Source of the DNA: Enterovibrio sp045679545 | Lineage (GTDB): Bacteria; Pseudomonadota; Gammaproteobacteria; Enterobacterales; Vibrionaceae | Length of the DNA: 64,000 nt | Reading direction: 5' to 3' | Assembly: GCF_045679545.1 (NCBI RefSeq) | Contig: NZ_CP166194.1 | Coordinates: 2,976,001 to 3,040,000 of the forward strand | Notes under the pieces: model-generated | Database searches by the model: none | Told to the model about the DNA's origin: nothing | The model's input: only the letters and a program-made list of their open reading frames with translations | Shown here: positions 8,099 through 16,152 of the stretch, piece by piece | How the letters are laid out: the number at the start of each line of letters is the position of its first letter | Numbering within the stretch: position 1 is the first letter of the stretch | Position numbers and translations under genes: made by a program

Positions 8099-10096
8099 TT
8101 AAGCAAGCAACTCTTTCGCCGTCTCAACCACGTTTTCAACCGTAAAGCCGAACATCTTGAACAGCTCGCCTGCTGGTGCAGATTCGCCAAAGGTGTGCAT
8201 ACCGATGATACGGCCGTCGAAACCAACGTACTTGTACCAGAAGTCAGCAATACCCGCTTCAATCGCAACACGTGCGGTCACGTCTGAAGGCAGCACTGAT
8301 TCACGGTAAGCCGCATCTTGCTTGTCAAACACGTCAGTTGCAGGCATAGAAACAACGCGAACTTGCTTGCCATCTGCAGCGATTTGCGCCGCAGCTTCTA
8401 CCGCAAGTTCAACTTCAGAACCTGTCGCAATCAAAATAAGGTCAGGCTTACCTGCGCAATCTTTCAGGACGTAACCGCCCTTCGCGATGTCAGCCACTTG
8501 CTCAGCAGAACGATCTTGCTGCGCCAAGTTTTGACGCGAGAAAATCAGCGACGTTGGGCCGTCTTTGCGCTCAATCGCCAGTTTCCAAGCAACTGCAGAT
8601 TCCACTTGGTCACACGGACGCCATGTGCTCATGTTTGGTGTTAGGCGGAGTGATGCAATTTGCTCAACAGGTTGGTGTGTCGGGCCATCTTCACCCAAAC
8701 CGATAGAGTCATGGGTGTACACTTGGATGTTCTGAATTTTCATCAGTGCAGCCATGCGCATTGCGTTACGTGCGTATTCCATGAACATCAGGAAGGTTGC
8801 ACCGTAAGGCACGAAACCGCCGTGCAGTGCGATGCCGTTGATGATCGCCGTCATACCGAACTCACGCACACCGTAGTGAATGTAGTTACCAGATGCGTCA
8901 TCAGCGGTTACCGCTTTCGAGCCAGACCACATGGTCAGGTTTGAAGGCGCAAGGTCAGCAGAGCCACCCATAAATTCAGGCAACATAGCACCAAACGCTT
9001 CTAGCGCGTTTTGAGATGCTTTACGTGATGCAATGTTGGCAGGGTTTGCTTGCAAATCAGCGATGATTTGGTTCGCTTTCGCTTCCCATTCTGCTGGCAA
9101 TTCGCCGTTTACGCGACGCTTGAATTCAGCCGCAAGCTCTGGATAAGCCGCTTCATAAGCTGCAAGTTTTTCATTCCACGCAGACTCTTTCGTCGCGCCC
9201 GCTTCTTTTGCATCCCATGCGCCGTAAACGTCAGCTGGAATTTCAAACGGACCGTGCTCCCAACCTAGTTGCTTGCGCGTTGCTGCGATTTCATCCGCGC
9301 CCAGTGGTGCGCCGTGACAGTCGTGTGTGCCTGCTTTGTTTGGTGAGCCAAAACCAATTACGGTTTTGGTACAAATCAGTGTCGGACGGCCTGTTTCAGC
9401 TTTTGCTGCTTCAATCGCTGCGTTGATTGCGTCAGCGTCGTGACCATCAACCGCAGGGATAACATGCCAGCCGTACGCTTCGAAACGCTGAGGTGTATTG
9501 TCAGTGAACCAACCTTCAACATGACCATCGATAGAAATGCCGTTGTCGTCCCAAAACGCCACCAACTTACCAAGGCCTAATGTGCCTGCAAGTGAACACG
9601 CTTCGTGAGAGATACCTTCCATCAAACAGCCGTCTCCCAAGAACACATAAGTGTTGTGGTCAACGATGTCGTGGCCTTCACGGTTAAATTGCGCTGCCAG
9701 AGATTTTTCTGCCATCGCCATGCCTACCGCATTGGTGATGCCTTGGCCAAGAGGACCGGTTGTGGTCTCGATGCCTGGTGCATAACCGTACTCAGGGTGG
9801 CCCGGGGTTTTAGAATGTAGCTGGCGGAAGTTTTTCAGATCATCAATCGACAGATCGTAACCCGTTAGGTGAAGCAGAGAGTAAATCAGCATTGAGCCAT
9901 GACCGTTCGACAAAACGAAACGGTCGCGGTCAGCCCACTCAGGGTTTTGTGGGTTGTGGTTCATGTGATCGCGCCAGAGAACTTCGGCGATATCAGCCAT
10001 GCCCATTGGGGCGCCCGGGTGACCAGAGTTGGCTTGTTGTACACCGTCCATGCTTAGTGCACGAATCGCGTTTGCTAAAACCTTGCGGGAAGACAT
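8099..10096 (-). CDS. tkt: Transketolase
   Basis: A 665-residue thiamine-diphosphate enzyme of the non-oxidative pentose phosphate pathway that moves two-carbon units between ketoses and aldoses. It begins MSSRKVLANAIRALSMDGVQ, carries the TPP motif GDGCLMEG...WDDNGISIDG in the first domain, and has THDSIGLGEDGPTHQPVEQ and FSRQNL further on. The start at 10096 has CAGGAG about six bases upstream; the frame is open a further 42 codons, but that stretch is not transketolase-like. It faces metK divergently, and operator-like dyads lie in the shared region. It supplies erythrose-4-phosphate, the substrate of the neighbouring Epd. Confidence 0.98.
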   Translation of the reverse strand: MSSRKVLANAIRALSMDGVQQANSGHPGAPMGMADIAEVLWRDHMNHNPQNPEWADRDRFVLSNGHGSMLIYSLLHLTGYDLSIDDLKNFRQLHSKTPGHPEYGYAPGIETTTGPLGQGITNAVGMAMAEKSLAAQFNREGHDIVDHNTYVFLGDGCLMEGISHEACSLAGTLGLGKLVAFWDDNGISIDGHVEGWFTDNTPQRFEAYGWHVIPAVDGHDADAINAAIEAAKAETGRPTLICTKTVIGFGSPNKAGTHDCHGAPLGADEIAATRKQLGWEHGPFEIPADVYGAWDAKEAGATKESAWNEKLAAYEAAYPELAAEFKRRVNGELPAEWEAKANQIIADLQANPANIASRKASQNALEAFGAMLPEFMGGSADLAPSNLTMWSGSKAVTADDASGNYIHYGVREFGMTAIINGIALHGGFVPYGATFLMFMEYARNAMRMAALMKIQNIQVYTHDSIGLGEDGPTHQPVEQIASLRLTPNMSTWRPCDQVESAVAWKLAIERKDGPTSLIFSRQNLAQQDRSAEQVADIAKGGYVLKDCAGKPDLILIATGSEVELAVEAAAQIAADGKQVRVVSMPATDVFDKQDAAYRESVLPSDVTARVAIEAGIADFWYKYVGFDGRIIGMHTFGESAPAGELFKMFGFTVENVVETAKELLA

Positions 10097-10217
10097 GTCT
10101 GCTCCTGAGATCAATAGAGGTTTTGTGTTATATGCAATCAGGCACAATACTTTTATTTGTAAATGGCCAGATCGCAGAGTTCGGCGGGCTCGTATTGTCG
10201 CAAGACTCCCGTTCCTC

Positions 10218-10233
10218 TGCAAACGTTTTACAT
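10218..10233. promoter_or_regulatory. Weaker LacI-family-type dyad near tkt
   Basis: GCAAACGTTTTACA shares the core of the stronger sites at 5502 and 10306 but misses two of the fixed positions of a PurR box. Read toward tkt it overlaps a possible -35 (TTTGCA) whose partner GACAAT lies 18 bases further on. The site could be a second operator for tkt; support is limited to the sequence match. Confidence 0.35.
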
Positions 10234-10305
10234 GGCTGATTTTATAGGGAACAGCGTCAATTTAGCCTGCACGTACTGCATCTATTTGTAATTGTGGGGT
10301 TAGCA

Positions 10306-10321
10306 ACGCAAACGTTTACGT
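10306..10321. promoter_or_regulatory. PurR-type operator in the tkt/metK intergenic region
   Basis: ACGCAAACGTTTACGT agrees at every fixed position with the enterobacterial PurR consensus ANGCAANCGNTTNCNT. It lies between divergent tkt and metK, 23 bases upstream of the proposed metK -35 element, and could affect either gene. PurR is the best match from the sequence, but a Cra-like regulator of carbon metabolism would suit the neighbours; the binding protein is not established. Confidence 0.55.
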
Positions 10322-10343
10322 GTTAGACGGACAAACCGTGGGG

Positions 10344-10371
10344 TTGATTTATCAATCTCGTGACGTAGAAT
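10344..10371 (+). promoter_or_regulatory. metK promoter
   Basis: TTGATT (10344-10349) and TAGAAT (10366-10371) are separated by 16 bases and read toward metK. The predicted start point falls inside the MetJ operator array that begins at 10372, which is the usual layout for MetJ repression. Confidence 0.6.
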
Positions 10372-10411
10372 AGACGTCCAGATGGAAAAGCATCTATACA
10401 TTTAAACGTAT
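10372..10411 (+). promoter_or_regulatory. MetJ operator: five tandem met boxes
   Basis: Five contiguous octamers resemble the met box AGACGTCT: AGACGTCC (7 of 8 positions), AGATGGAA (4), AAGCATCT (5), ATACATTT (5) and AAACGTAT (6). MetJ with S-adenosylmethionine binds such tandem boxes cooperatively, and metK is a classic target. The array sits directly after the -10 hexamer, so binding would block initiation and give feedback by the product of the encoded enzyme. Confidence 0.75.
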
Positions 10412-10496
10412 ATTCGATATCAATTTTATACCAACGGCAGTCAGCACACGTTTAACACACTGCTGAAATTGGTATTCACTCATTAGGGAAAACGTT

Positions 10497-11651
10497 ATGG
10501 CTAAGCACCTGTTCACTTCTGAATCTGTATCAGAAGGGCACCCAGACAAAATTGCAGATCAGATTTCTGATGCCGTTCTTGATGCAATTCTGGAGCAGGA
10601 TCCAAAAGCACGTGTTGCGTGTGAAACCTATGTCAAAACTGGCATGGTGATGGTTGGCGGTGAAGTAACAACGTCAGCATGGGTTGATATCGAAGAAATC
10701 ACGCGTGAAACCGTGCGTGATATTGGTTATGTCCATTCTGACATGGGCTTTGATGCTGATTCTTGTGCCGTATTGAATACCATTGGTAAGCAATCGCCTG
10801 ACATCAACCAAGGTGTTGACAAAGCAGATCCTAAAGATCAAGGCGCTGGCGACCAAGGCATCATGTTTGGCTATGCGTGTAACGAAACTGACGTGCTGAT
10901 GCCTGCTCCAATTACTTACTCACACCTTCTTGTTAAGAAACAAGCTGAAGTGCGTAAGAGCGGCAAACTAAACTTCCTACGTCCAGATGCAAAGTCTCAA
11001 GTCACCTTCCAATACGACCAAGGCAAAATTGTGGGCATTGATGCGGTTGTCCTTTCGACTCAGCATTGCGATTCAGTGACCACTGAACACCTTCGCGAAG
11101 CAGTCATGGAAGAAATCATCAAACCTGTACTGCCAAGCGAGTGGTTGAACAAAGAGACCAAATTCTTCATTAACCCAACCGGTCGTTTTGTTATCGGTGG
11201 CCCAATGGGCGACTGTGGTTTGACCGGTCGTAAGATCATCGTTGATACCTACGGCGGCGCAGCGCGTCACGGTGGCGGTGCATTCTCGGGTAAAGATCCA
11301 TCAAAGGTTGACCGTTCTGCAGCATACGCAGCGCGTTATGTCGCGAAAAACATCGTTGCCGCGGGTCTTGCGGATCGCTGTGAAATCCAATTGTCATACG
11401 CCATCGGTGTCGCTGATCCAACATCTATCATGGTTGAAACTTTCGGCACTCAGAAAGTATCAGAAGAGATCATCATCGAAGCCGTACGTCAGCACTTTGA
11501 CTTGCGTCCATATGGCCTGCAAGAAATGCTGGATCTGCTGCAACCTATCTACAAGAAAACAGCAGCTTACGGTCACTTCGGCCGCGAAGAATTCCCTTGG
11601 GAAAAAACCGACAAAGTGGCTGCACTGCGCGATTTCGCTAACATCAAGTAA
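10497..11651 (+). CDS. metK: S-adenosylmethionine synthetase
   Basis: A 384-residue enzyme, the E. coli MetK length, making S-adenosylmethionine from methionine and ATP in the cytoplasm. Motifs include FTSESVSEGHPDKIADQISD at the N-terminus (ATP and metal binding), the family signature GAGDQGIMFGYA, and the phosphate-binding GGGAFSGKDPSKVDRS. AGGGA lies about nine bases before the ATG. A MetJ operator array upstream and a UUCG-loop terminator downstream make it a monocistronic, MetJ-controlled unit. It is the last conserved gene before the accessory operon. Confidence 0.98.
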   Translation: MAKHLFTSESVSEGHPDKIADQISDAVLDAILEQDPKARVACETYVKTGMVMVGGEVTTSAWVDIEEITRETVRDIGYVHSDMGFDADSCAVLNTIGKQSPDINQGVDKADPKDQGAGDQGIMFGYACNETDVLMPAPITYSHLLVKKQAEVRKSGKLNFLRPDAKSQVTFQYDQGKIVGIDAVVLSTQHCDSVTTEHLREAVMEEIIKPVLPSEWLNKETKFFINPTGRFVIGGPMGDCGLTGRKIIVDTYGGAARHGGGAFSGKDPSKVDRSAAYAARYVAKNIVAAGLADRCEIQLSYAIGVADPTSIMVETFGTQKVSEEIIIEAVRQHFDLRPYGLQEMLDLLQPIYKKTAAYGHFGREEFPWEKTDKVAALRDFANIK

Positions 11652-11675
11652 GCGCACAGTAAAACAGCTTTGCAC

Positions 11676-11699
11676 AAAGAGGTCTTCGGGCCTCTTTTT
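11676..11699 (+). terminator. Terminator of metK
   Basis: AAAGAGGTC pairs with GGCCTCTTT (one G-T pair) around a TTCG tetraloop at 11685-11688 and runs into T residues, 25 bases after the metK stop. Confidence 0.9.
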
Positions 11700-11797
11700 T
11701 GATCCTGCTTCCAACCATACCCCCACACTTCATGTCCCGTGATGCCATATAGATTTTAAAAAGCGATTTTTGCGTTGTAAAAACAGCGTGATAAATC

Positions 11798-11812
11798 GAT
11801 ACATCGTGTATC
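11798..11812. promoter_or_regulatory. Palindrome upstream of the OYE-diiron operon
   Basis: The 15-base dyad GATACATCGTGTATC, with perfect 6-bp arms and a three-base centre, lies about 130 bases before the first gene of the accessory operon. The 11700-11943 gap otherwise holds no ORF and no convincing -35/-10 pair. Its size and symmetry fit a dimeric repressor such as a TetR-type protein, but no regulator gene lies beside it. Confidence 0.35.
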
Positions 11813-11943
11813 TAACAACTAATACAGTTTTTCAATAAGGATCAGCGATACGATAGAGTCGTTGTGTCCGGTTCGTTGTCCGTGTCATACAGATAACATG
11901 CATATTCTGCGAATTGCATCGTCAAAGATTAAGGAAAAATCGC

Positions 11944-13911
11944 ATGACGGAGCTGCTTGAAAGACCGCTGGTTTTACCCTGCGGCTTAACACTAAAAAAT
12001 CGTCTGATAAAGACCGCCACCGCTGAAGGGCTGTCCGATCGCTTTGGACGTCCAACTCTCCGGCTTTTGCGTCTTTATAAGCAATGGGCAGCCAGTGGTG
12101 CTTCAGCCATTATTACTGGCAATATCCATGTCGACAGCAACCACCGAGAGCAATGGCGCTCTTTGGTTATTGACACGCACGGGAGTCCCGCACGCTTTAA
12201 GATACTGACTCAACGTGTCCGCCGTGAACACTGCGCCTTGATCGCCCAGTTAAATCATGGCGGTCCGCAAACACCCAACGATATTCATCACCACCCGTTT
12301 TCGCCCAGTGACAGCAAGCCACCTTGGTATTTTCTAGACTATAACCCTGCTCGGGCGATGAGCCATGACGAAATCGAAAGTGTCATTGAGCAATTTAGTT
12401 CTGCGGCTCGTTTTTGTCACAATGCCGGATTCTCAGGCGTGCAAATCCATGCGGCACACGGCTATCTGCTCAGCGCATTTCTCTCACCTGCGTGGAATCA
12501 CCGCACGGATAAATGGGGAAGCAATGCAACCGATCGGGCGCGTATAGTCATCCGTATTATTGAAGGTATTAAGAATCAGACAAACCATCAATTCGCGGTA
12601 GGCATCAAACTCAATTGCCGTGACTTTATCAAAGGCGGTACGACAGAAGAGGATTGCGCCGAAACCGTCCGATTGCTTTGCGATGCAGGCGCTGACTTCA
12701 TTGAGATCAGCGGTGGCAGCTATCTCACCATGGCCATGTCTGGGCAAAAAGCCGTGAAGTCCAGTGCCTATTTTGCCGATTACCTGCCCAAAATCCGGCA
12801 GCAATGCAGCGTGCCATTGCTGCTAACAGGTGGTATTCGCGACAAAGAGACGATCGACAGACTTCTCGGCGATCACACCGCTGACCTGATCGGCATGGCG
12901 CGACCGTTTTGTCTGGTGGACCGCCCCATCGCCTTACTCAGAGCAGGTAAAACGCTGCCGGGGAAAGCGCCTTGCTCTTCAGCCTCAAAAGCGTGGAGAG
13001 GAAGCTTACGACGCCTACTTCCCTCCCTGGCCACCCTTGACCATTATCGAGAGCAAGCATGGTTTGCTGACACCCTTCATTGCAAAAGCCGACACCATCC
13101 AACCCTTTCTGCGTTGAGCCCCAAAAGCGCCTTGAATGCGTTTTATCAACGCGAAGAGCAGCATCGCCGAGATGCACCGCAATACACGCTCAATGCGTGG
13201 TGGGGAGGCAGGATCACGGAATCCATCGCCAATACTGCACTGGTCATCCCCGTCAGTTGCTTCGAGCAATTTTTTTGCGATGTTCTTAAGCAATGCCAAC
13301 TCAACCTCGGTAAAGAAAATCAACACGAGGATTTCAAGCGCGCTCTGAACAGCCTCATTGAAGAAGAGTCAGCCCACTCTGCAAAACACAAAGCCATGAA
13401 CAAAGCACTCAGTGAGATGGGTTATCCCGTTGAACAACTTGAATTGCAGATTGAAAAGCATCTCAACGCACTTCGGCGCAAGCCTCTCGACTATCAAGCC
13501 GCTTATGTTGCTGCGGCCGAAGCGCAGATCGCAGAGGTCAGCAAGCGCATCCTCGCTAAACATAAGCTCTATCAAGATATGCACCCGCCTTGGCGTCATT
13601 TTCTGGTTGAGCATGCCAGTGACGAAATTCAGCATCAGTGGGTCAGTGAAGCACTTGTCGAGCACATGGATGTTCCGCGCTGGACCCGCTTCAAAGCCAC
13701 TGTCGATTTCAATCTCTACTCTCTGCTCAAGCTACGTTATGGCGTTTGGATGCTGTGCCGAAGTCGTCAATTTTCAAGAGTCAAAAGCACGCAAATCTTG
13801 CTCAGCACCGAATGGATACTCTGGAGTGGGCACAAACCTCTTGGCATGGCATGGCTAAAAGGTGCAGCCGATGCGCTGAAGCTCATCCCAAAAATCAAAT
13901 CTCAACCTTAG
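11944..13911 (+). CDS. Fusion: Old Yellow Enzyme-type flavin oxidoreductase + ferritin-like diiron domain
   Basis: A 655-residue two-domain protein. Residues 1 to about 335 form an FMN-dependent OYE barrel: LKNRLIKTATAEG, AQLNHGGP (101-108), GVQIHAAHGYLLSAFLSP (165-182), RTDKWGSNATDRAR, and the phosphate-binding LLTGGIRD and IGMARPF. The Fe-S and second flavin domains of dienoyl-CoA reductases are absent. From about 405 to the end is a helical domain resembling the predicted metal-dependent hydrolase family PF10118, with a candidate diiron set E441, E475xxH478, E526, E561xxH564. The start at 11944 has AAGGA eight bases upstream; an in-frame TTG at 11914 was rejected. The next gene follows after AGGAGGG overlapping the stop, so translation is coupled. 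The substrate is unknown. Confidence 0.85.
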   Translation: MTELLERPLVLPCGLTLKNRLIKTATAEGLSDRFGRPTLRLLRLYKQWAASGASAIITGNIHVDSNHREQWRSLVIDTHGSPARFKILTQRVRREHCALIAQLNHGGPQTPNDIHHHPFSPSDSKPPWYFLDYNPARAMSHDEIESVIEQFSSAARFCHNAGFSGVQIHAAHGYLLSAFLSPAWNHRTDKWGSNATDRARIVIRIIEGIKNQTNHQFAVGIKLNCRDFIKGGTTEEDCAETVRLLCDAGADFIEISGGSYLTMAMSGQKAVKSSAYFADYLPKIRQQCSVPLLLTGGIRDKETIDRLLGDHTADLIGMARPFCLVDRPIALLRAGKTLPGKAPCSSASKAWRGSLRRLLPSLATLDHYREQAWFADTLHCKSRHHPTLSALSPKSALNAFYQREEQHRRDAPQYTLNAWWGGRITESIANTALVIPVSCFEQFFCDVLKQCQLNLGKENQHEDFKRALNSLIEEESAHSAKHKAMNKALSEMGYPVEQLELQIEKHLNALRRKPLDYQAAYVAAAEAQIAEVSKRILAKHKLYQDMHPPWRHFLVEHASDEIQHQWVSEALVEHMDVPRWTRFKATVDFNLYSLLKLRYGVWMLCRSRQFSRVKSTQILLSTEWILWSGHKPLGMAWLKGAADALKLIPKIKSQP

Positions 13912-13923
13912 GAGGGAAACCTT

Positions 13924-14721
13924 ATGGATTCTGAAGAAACATTAGCGCTACCCACCGACCGATATTGGGCTGGTGGACACGGACGCTATAACACCTACAT
14001 ACTCACCGCCCTACTGGCAACGGTGCCCGCCTTCGAACGCTTTTTGTGTCGAACAATGGAAACCTACTTAGCCTCTGATAAGGTGACTGAAAGTGGCCGC
14101 CGCTTTGCCAATCAATTGCACATGGAAGAAATTGAACACATTGAAGAACACGATAGAGTATTCAATGCCCTCGCTGAACTGGGTTATCCCGTTGAGGACA
14201 TCGCCAAAGACACTCAGCTTTGGTTAGACGAAGCCCTGGCTTCTCCACTCAATACACGCATGGCCTATGTGGCACTCGGCGAATACAATATTTCCAACGC
14301 ATGCCGCGGAATTTTACGTGGTCACCCCATGTATGAAGGAGGTCATCGTCCTTGGTTGGATTACCAACTTCAGCATGCAGAAGAAGAGATTTCACACTAC
14401 TCACTCTCTCTTGCTATCTGCCAACAACTAAAGATCCCAAAATGGGAATTCTTCCGCGCCTATGCCAAATATTCACGAAAAGGGACTTGGGCATTTATCT
14501 CTGCCATACGCCATATACAGCGACATGAAGGCTGTTCAATGGGCGATAAAACCAAGTTTTGGCTCTACTGGTATCGCACCCAGTACTTTTCTCGCAATCC
14601 GGTTTTCCTCGAAGTGACCGCAAAATCAATTCTGATTTTCAAGGAAGTGTACAAAAACCCTGAGATGCAAAACTGGGCGGAGCAACATGTCGAAAGTGCC
14701 AAAGAGAAATACGGAAACTAA
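13924..14721 (+). CDS. Ferritin-like diiron protein related to PF10118
   Basis: This 265-residue helical protein is homologous to the C-terminal half of the preceding fusion; both share the segment around MEEIEHIEEHD and ELGYPVE. The candidate ligands are E38, E69xxH72, E120 and E155xxH158, the E...ExxH...E...ExxH order of carboxylate-bridged diiron proteins. Spacing matches the fusion exactly between the second, third and fourth elements (51 and 35 residues). The family is annotated as predicted metal-dependent hydrolase, but the ligand pattern suits oxidation or oxygenation chemistry. No signal peptide is seen. It starts 12 bases after the fusion, and the SDR gene begins inside its 3' end. 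The two diiron proteins may pair as subunits; that is inference. Confidence 0.8.
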   Translation: MDSEETLALPTDRYWAGGHGRYNTYILTALLATVPAFERFLCRTMETYLASDKVTESGRRFANQLHMEEIEHIEEHDRVFNALAELGYPVEDIAKDTQLWLDEALASPLNTRMAYVALGEYNISNACRGILRGHPMYEGGHRPWLDYQLQHAEEEISHYSLSLAICQQLKIPKWEFFRAYAKYSRKGTWAFISAIRHIQRHEGCSMGDKTKFWLYWYRTQYFSRNPVFLEVTAKSILIFKEVYKNPEMQNWAEQHVESAKEKYGN

Positions 14722-15529
14722 TGCACCGCTGATCCTGATAAGCGGTGGTGCTTCTGGGATTGGTCTCGCCGTAGCGCGATACTTTCATGCCCAAGGCTGG
14801 GCAGTGGCAACCCTTGACCGAAATCACAGAGACACCAACCAACAAGAAGGGGACTATCACTTTCAAGGTGATATGCGATGCCCAGAGTTCTTAACGCAAG
14901 CGTTGTTTGAAATCGCCCGTTTGCCTTTCCCCGTTAGTTTGGTTTTTGCCAATGTCGGCACCTCAGCCGCAGGTGCCTTTGAAAACATCCCTTGGCACAA
15001 ACATCAGGAAGTGCTCGACACCAACCTTCGCGCCACCCTCGCCTTAACACATTTGGTGCTTCCCCTTCTGAGCGCTGAAAATCGAGCCTTGATTGTCTAT
15101 TCCACGTCAGTCTCCGTGCTTCACGGCGTCCCCCAAATGGCCACATACAGTGCAACAAAAGCCGCCATTCACGCTTTTGCTGAAGCCTTACATATCGAAC
15201 AAGAGCCGCACGGCATTCGAATCTCTACCCTCATGCTGGGCAAGTTTGATACACCAGCCAAACAAAAAATTCGCGTGTGGCATGCCGATGGCTCAAACCG
15301 AAAATGGGGAGGGTTTCGCTTACCCGGTAAAGCTGAGGGTCAAGCCTATAATAGAGAGCAATCGCCAGAGATCGTCGGCCCAACATTAATGCGGTATTAT
15401 CAATCTCATCGACAAGGCATGTTGTTTCTGCCAACCTCTTTGTCGTTTTATTACCGTACGAGCCGACTGATACCGCAAGTAATGAGAAATTTTTATCGCC
15501 GCTATCTGAGTCTGAACCAAGAACAATAG
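14687..15529 (+). CDS. Short-chain dehydrogenase/reductase
   Basis: A 280-residue classical SDR. It shows the cofactor motif GGASGIG (20-26), the NVG variant of the NAG motif, a catalytic serine near 141, and Y154xxxK158 in TYSATKAA. A C-terminal extension of about 60 residues, rich in aromatic and basic residues (SLSFYYRTSRLIPQVMRNFY), could contact membrane or a large substrate. The ATG at 14687 has GGAG five bases upstream and overlaps the diiron gene by 35 bases, so the three genes form one coupled unit. It probably interconverts an alcohol and ketone made or used by its partners; the substrate cannot be told from sequence. Confidence 0.88.
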   Translation: MSKVPKRNTETNAPLILISGGASGIGLAVARYFHAQGWAVATLDRNHRDTNQQEGDYHFQGDMRCPEFLTQALFEIARLPFPVSLVFANVGTSAAGAFENIPWHKHQEVLDTNLRATLALTHLVLPLLSAENRALIVYSTSVSVLHGVPQMATYSATKAAIHAFAEALHIEQEPHGIRISTLMLGKFDTPAKQKIRVWHADGSNRKWGGFRLPGKAEGQAYNREQSPEIVGPTLMRYYQSHRQGMLFLPTSLSFYYRTSRLIPQVMRNFYRRYLSLNQEQ

Positions 15530-15551
15530 GACAACACCCAAACCGAACCCC

Positions 15552-16040
15552 ATGAATGAACTGGAATATCAAACGACCAAAGCCGTCGCACGCTGCATCG
15601 CTCAAGCTGAAGCCTACTTTCAGTGCGCTTTTCCTCTGCCCGACGTTCTGTTCAATCAACGCGGAAAAACCGCAGGAACCGCGCGGCTACAGACATGGCA
15701 ACTTCGCTTTAATCCTGTACTGCTCAGAGAGAACTCACAGGCATTTTTTGAAGAAGTCGTCCCTCATGAAGTCAGTCATTTGGTGGTGTACGCCAAATTC
15801 GGTCGCGTCAAACCCCACGGCAAAGAATGGCAAGCGGTGATGCAGCAAGTGTTCGGTGTCGCCCCAAAAACCACACACAGCTTTGATGTGTCTTCCGTAC
15901 AAGGTAAAACCTTTACCTATCAATGTGGTTGCGACCAAATCAGTCTTTCTATTCGCCGCCACAACAAAGTGCAGCGTCAACAAGTGCAGTATTTTTGCCG
16001 TCGCTGTAAGCAACGCTTAGCTTGGTCACAGGTTGCGTAA
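15552..16040 (+). CDS. sprT: SprT-family zinc metalloprotease-like protein
   Basis: A 162-residue protein matching E. coli SprT in length. It contains the zinc protease motif HEVSH (72-76) and a C-terminal zinc-ribbon-like region with CGC and CRRC pairs. SprT is a cytoplasmic protein of uncertain cellular role, related in its domain to the DNA-protein crosslink protease Spartan. In Vibrio the order metK-sprT-endA is usual; here the three-gene OYE-diiron operon lies between metK and sprT. It is 22 bases after the SDR stop and could be read through from that operon. Confidence 0.92.
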   Translation: MNELEYQTTKAVARCIAQAEAYFQCAFPLPDVLFNQRGKTAGTARLQTWQLRFNPVLLRENSQAFFEEVVPHEVSHLVVYAKFGRVKPHGKEWQAVMQQVFGVAPKTTHSFDVSSVQGKTFTYQCGCDQISLSIRRHNKVQRQQVQYFCRRCKQRLAWSQVA

Positions 16041-16152
16041 CAAACTCATCTCATATTGATAACTCATTCAATTAGCACCATTTTAATGAGAACCCACTCG
16101 TAATAATCTGCAATAATTAGGTTACTCACTCTCAACACGATAATTCCAATCA

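Noticed and set aside
8318..8644. Antisense ORFs over tkt, fbaA, pgk and epd
   Set aside because: They lie wholly opposite well-identified enzymes, have no family motifs and no ribosome sites; they are shadow frames.
11914..11943. Upstream TTG start for the OYE-diiron fusion
   Set aside because: No ribosome site precedes it; the ATG at 11944 has AAGGA at good spacing and matches the OYE N-terminus.
12944..13911. C-terminal half of the OYE fusion as the Fe-S/flavin part of a dienoyl-CoA reductase
   Set aside because: There is no cysteine cluster motif and no second dinucleotide-binding motif; instead the region matches the neighbouring diiron protein.
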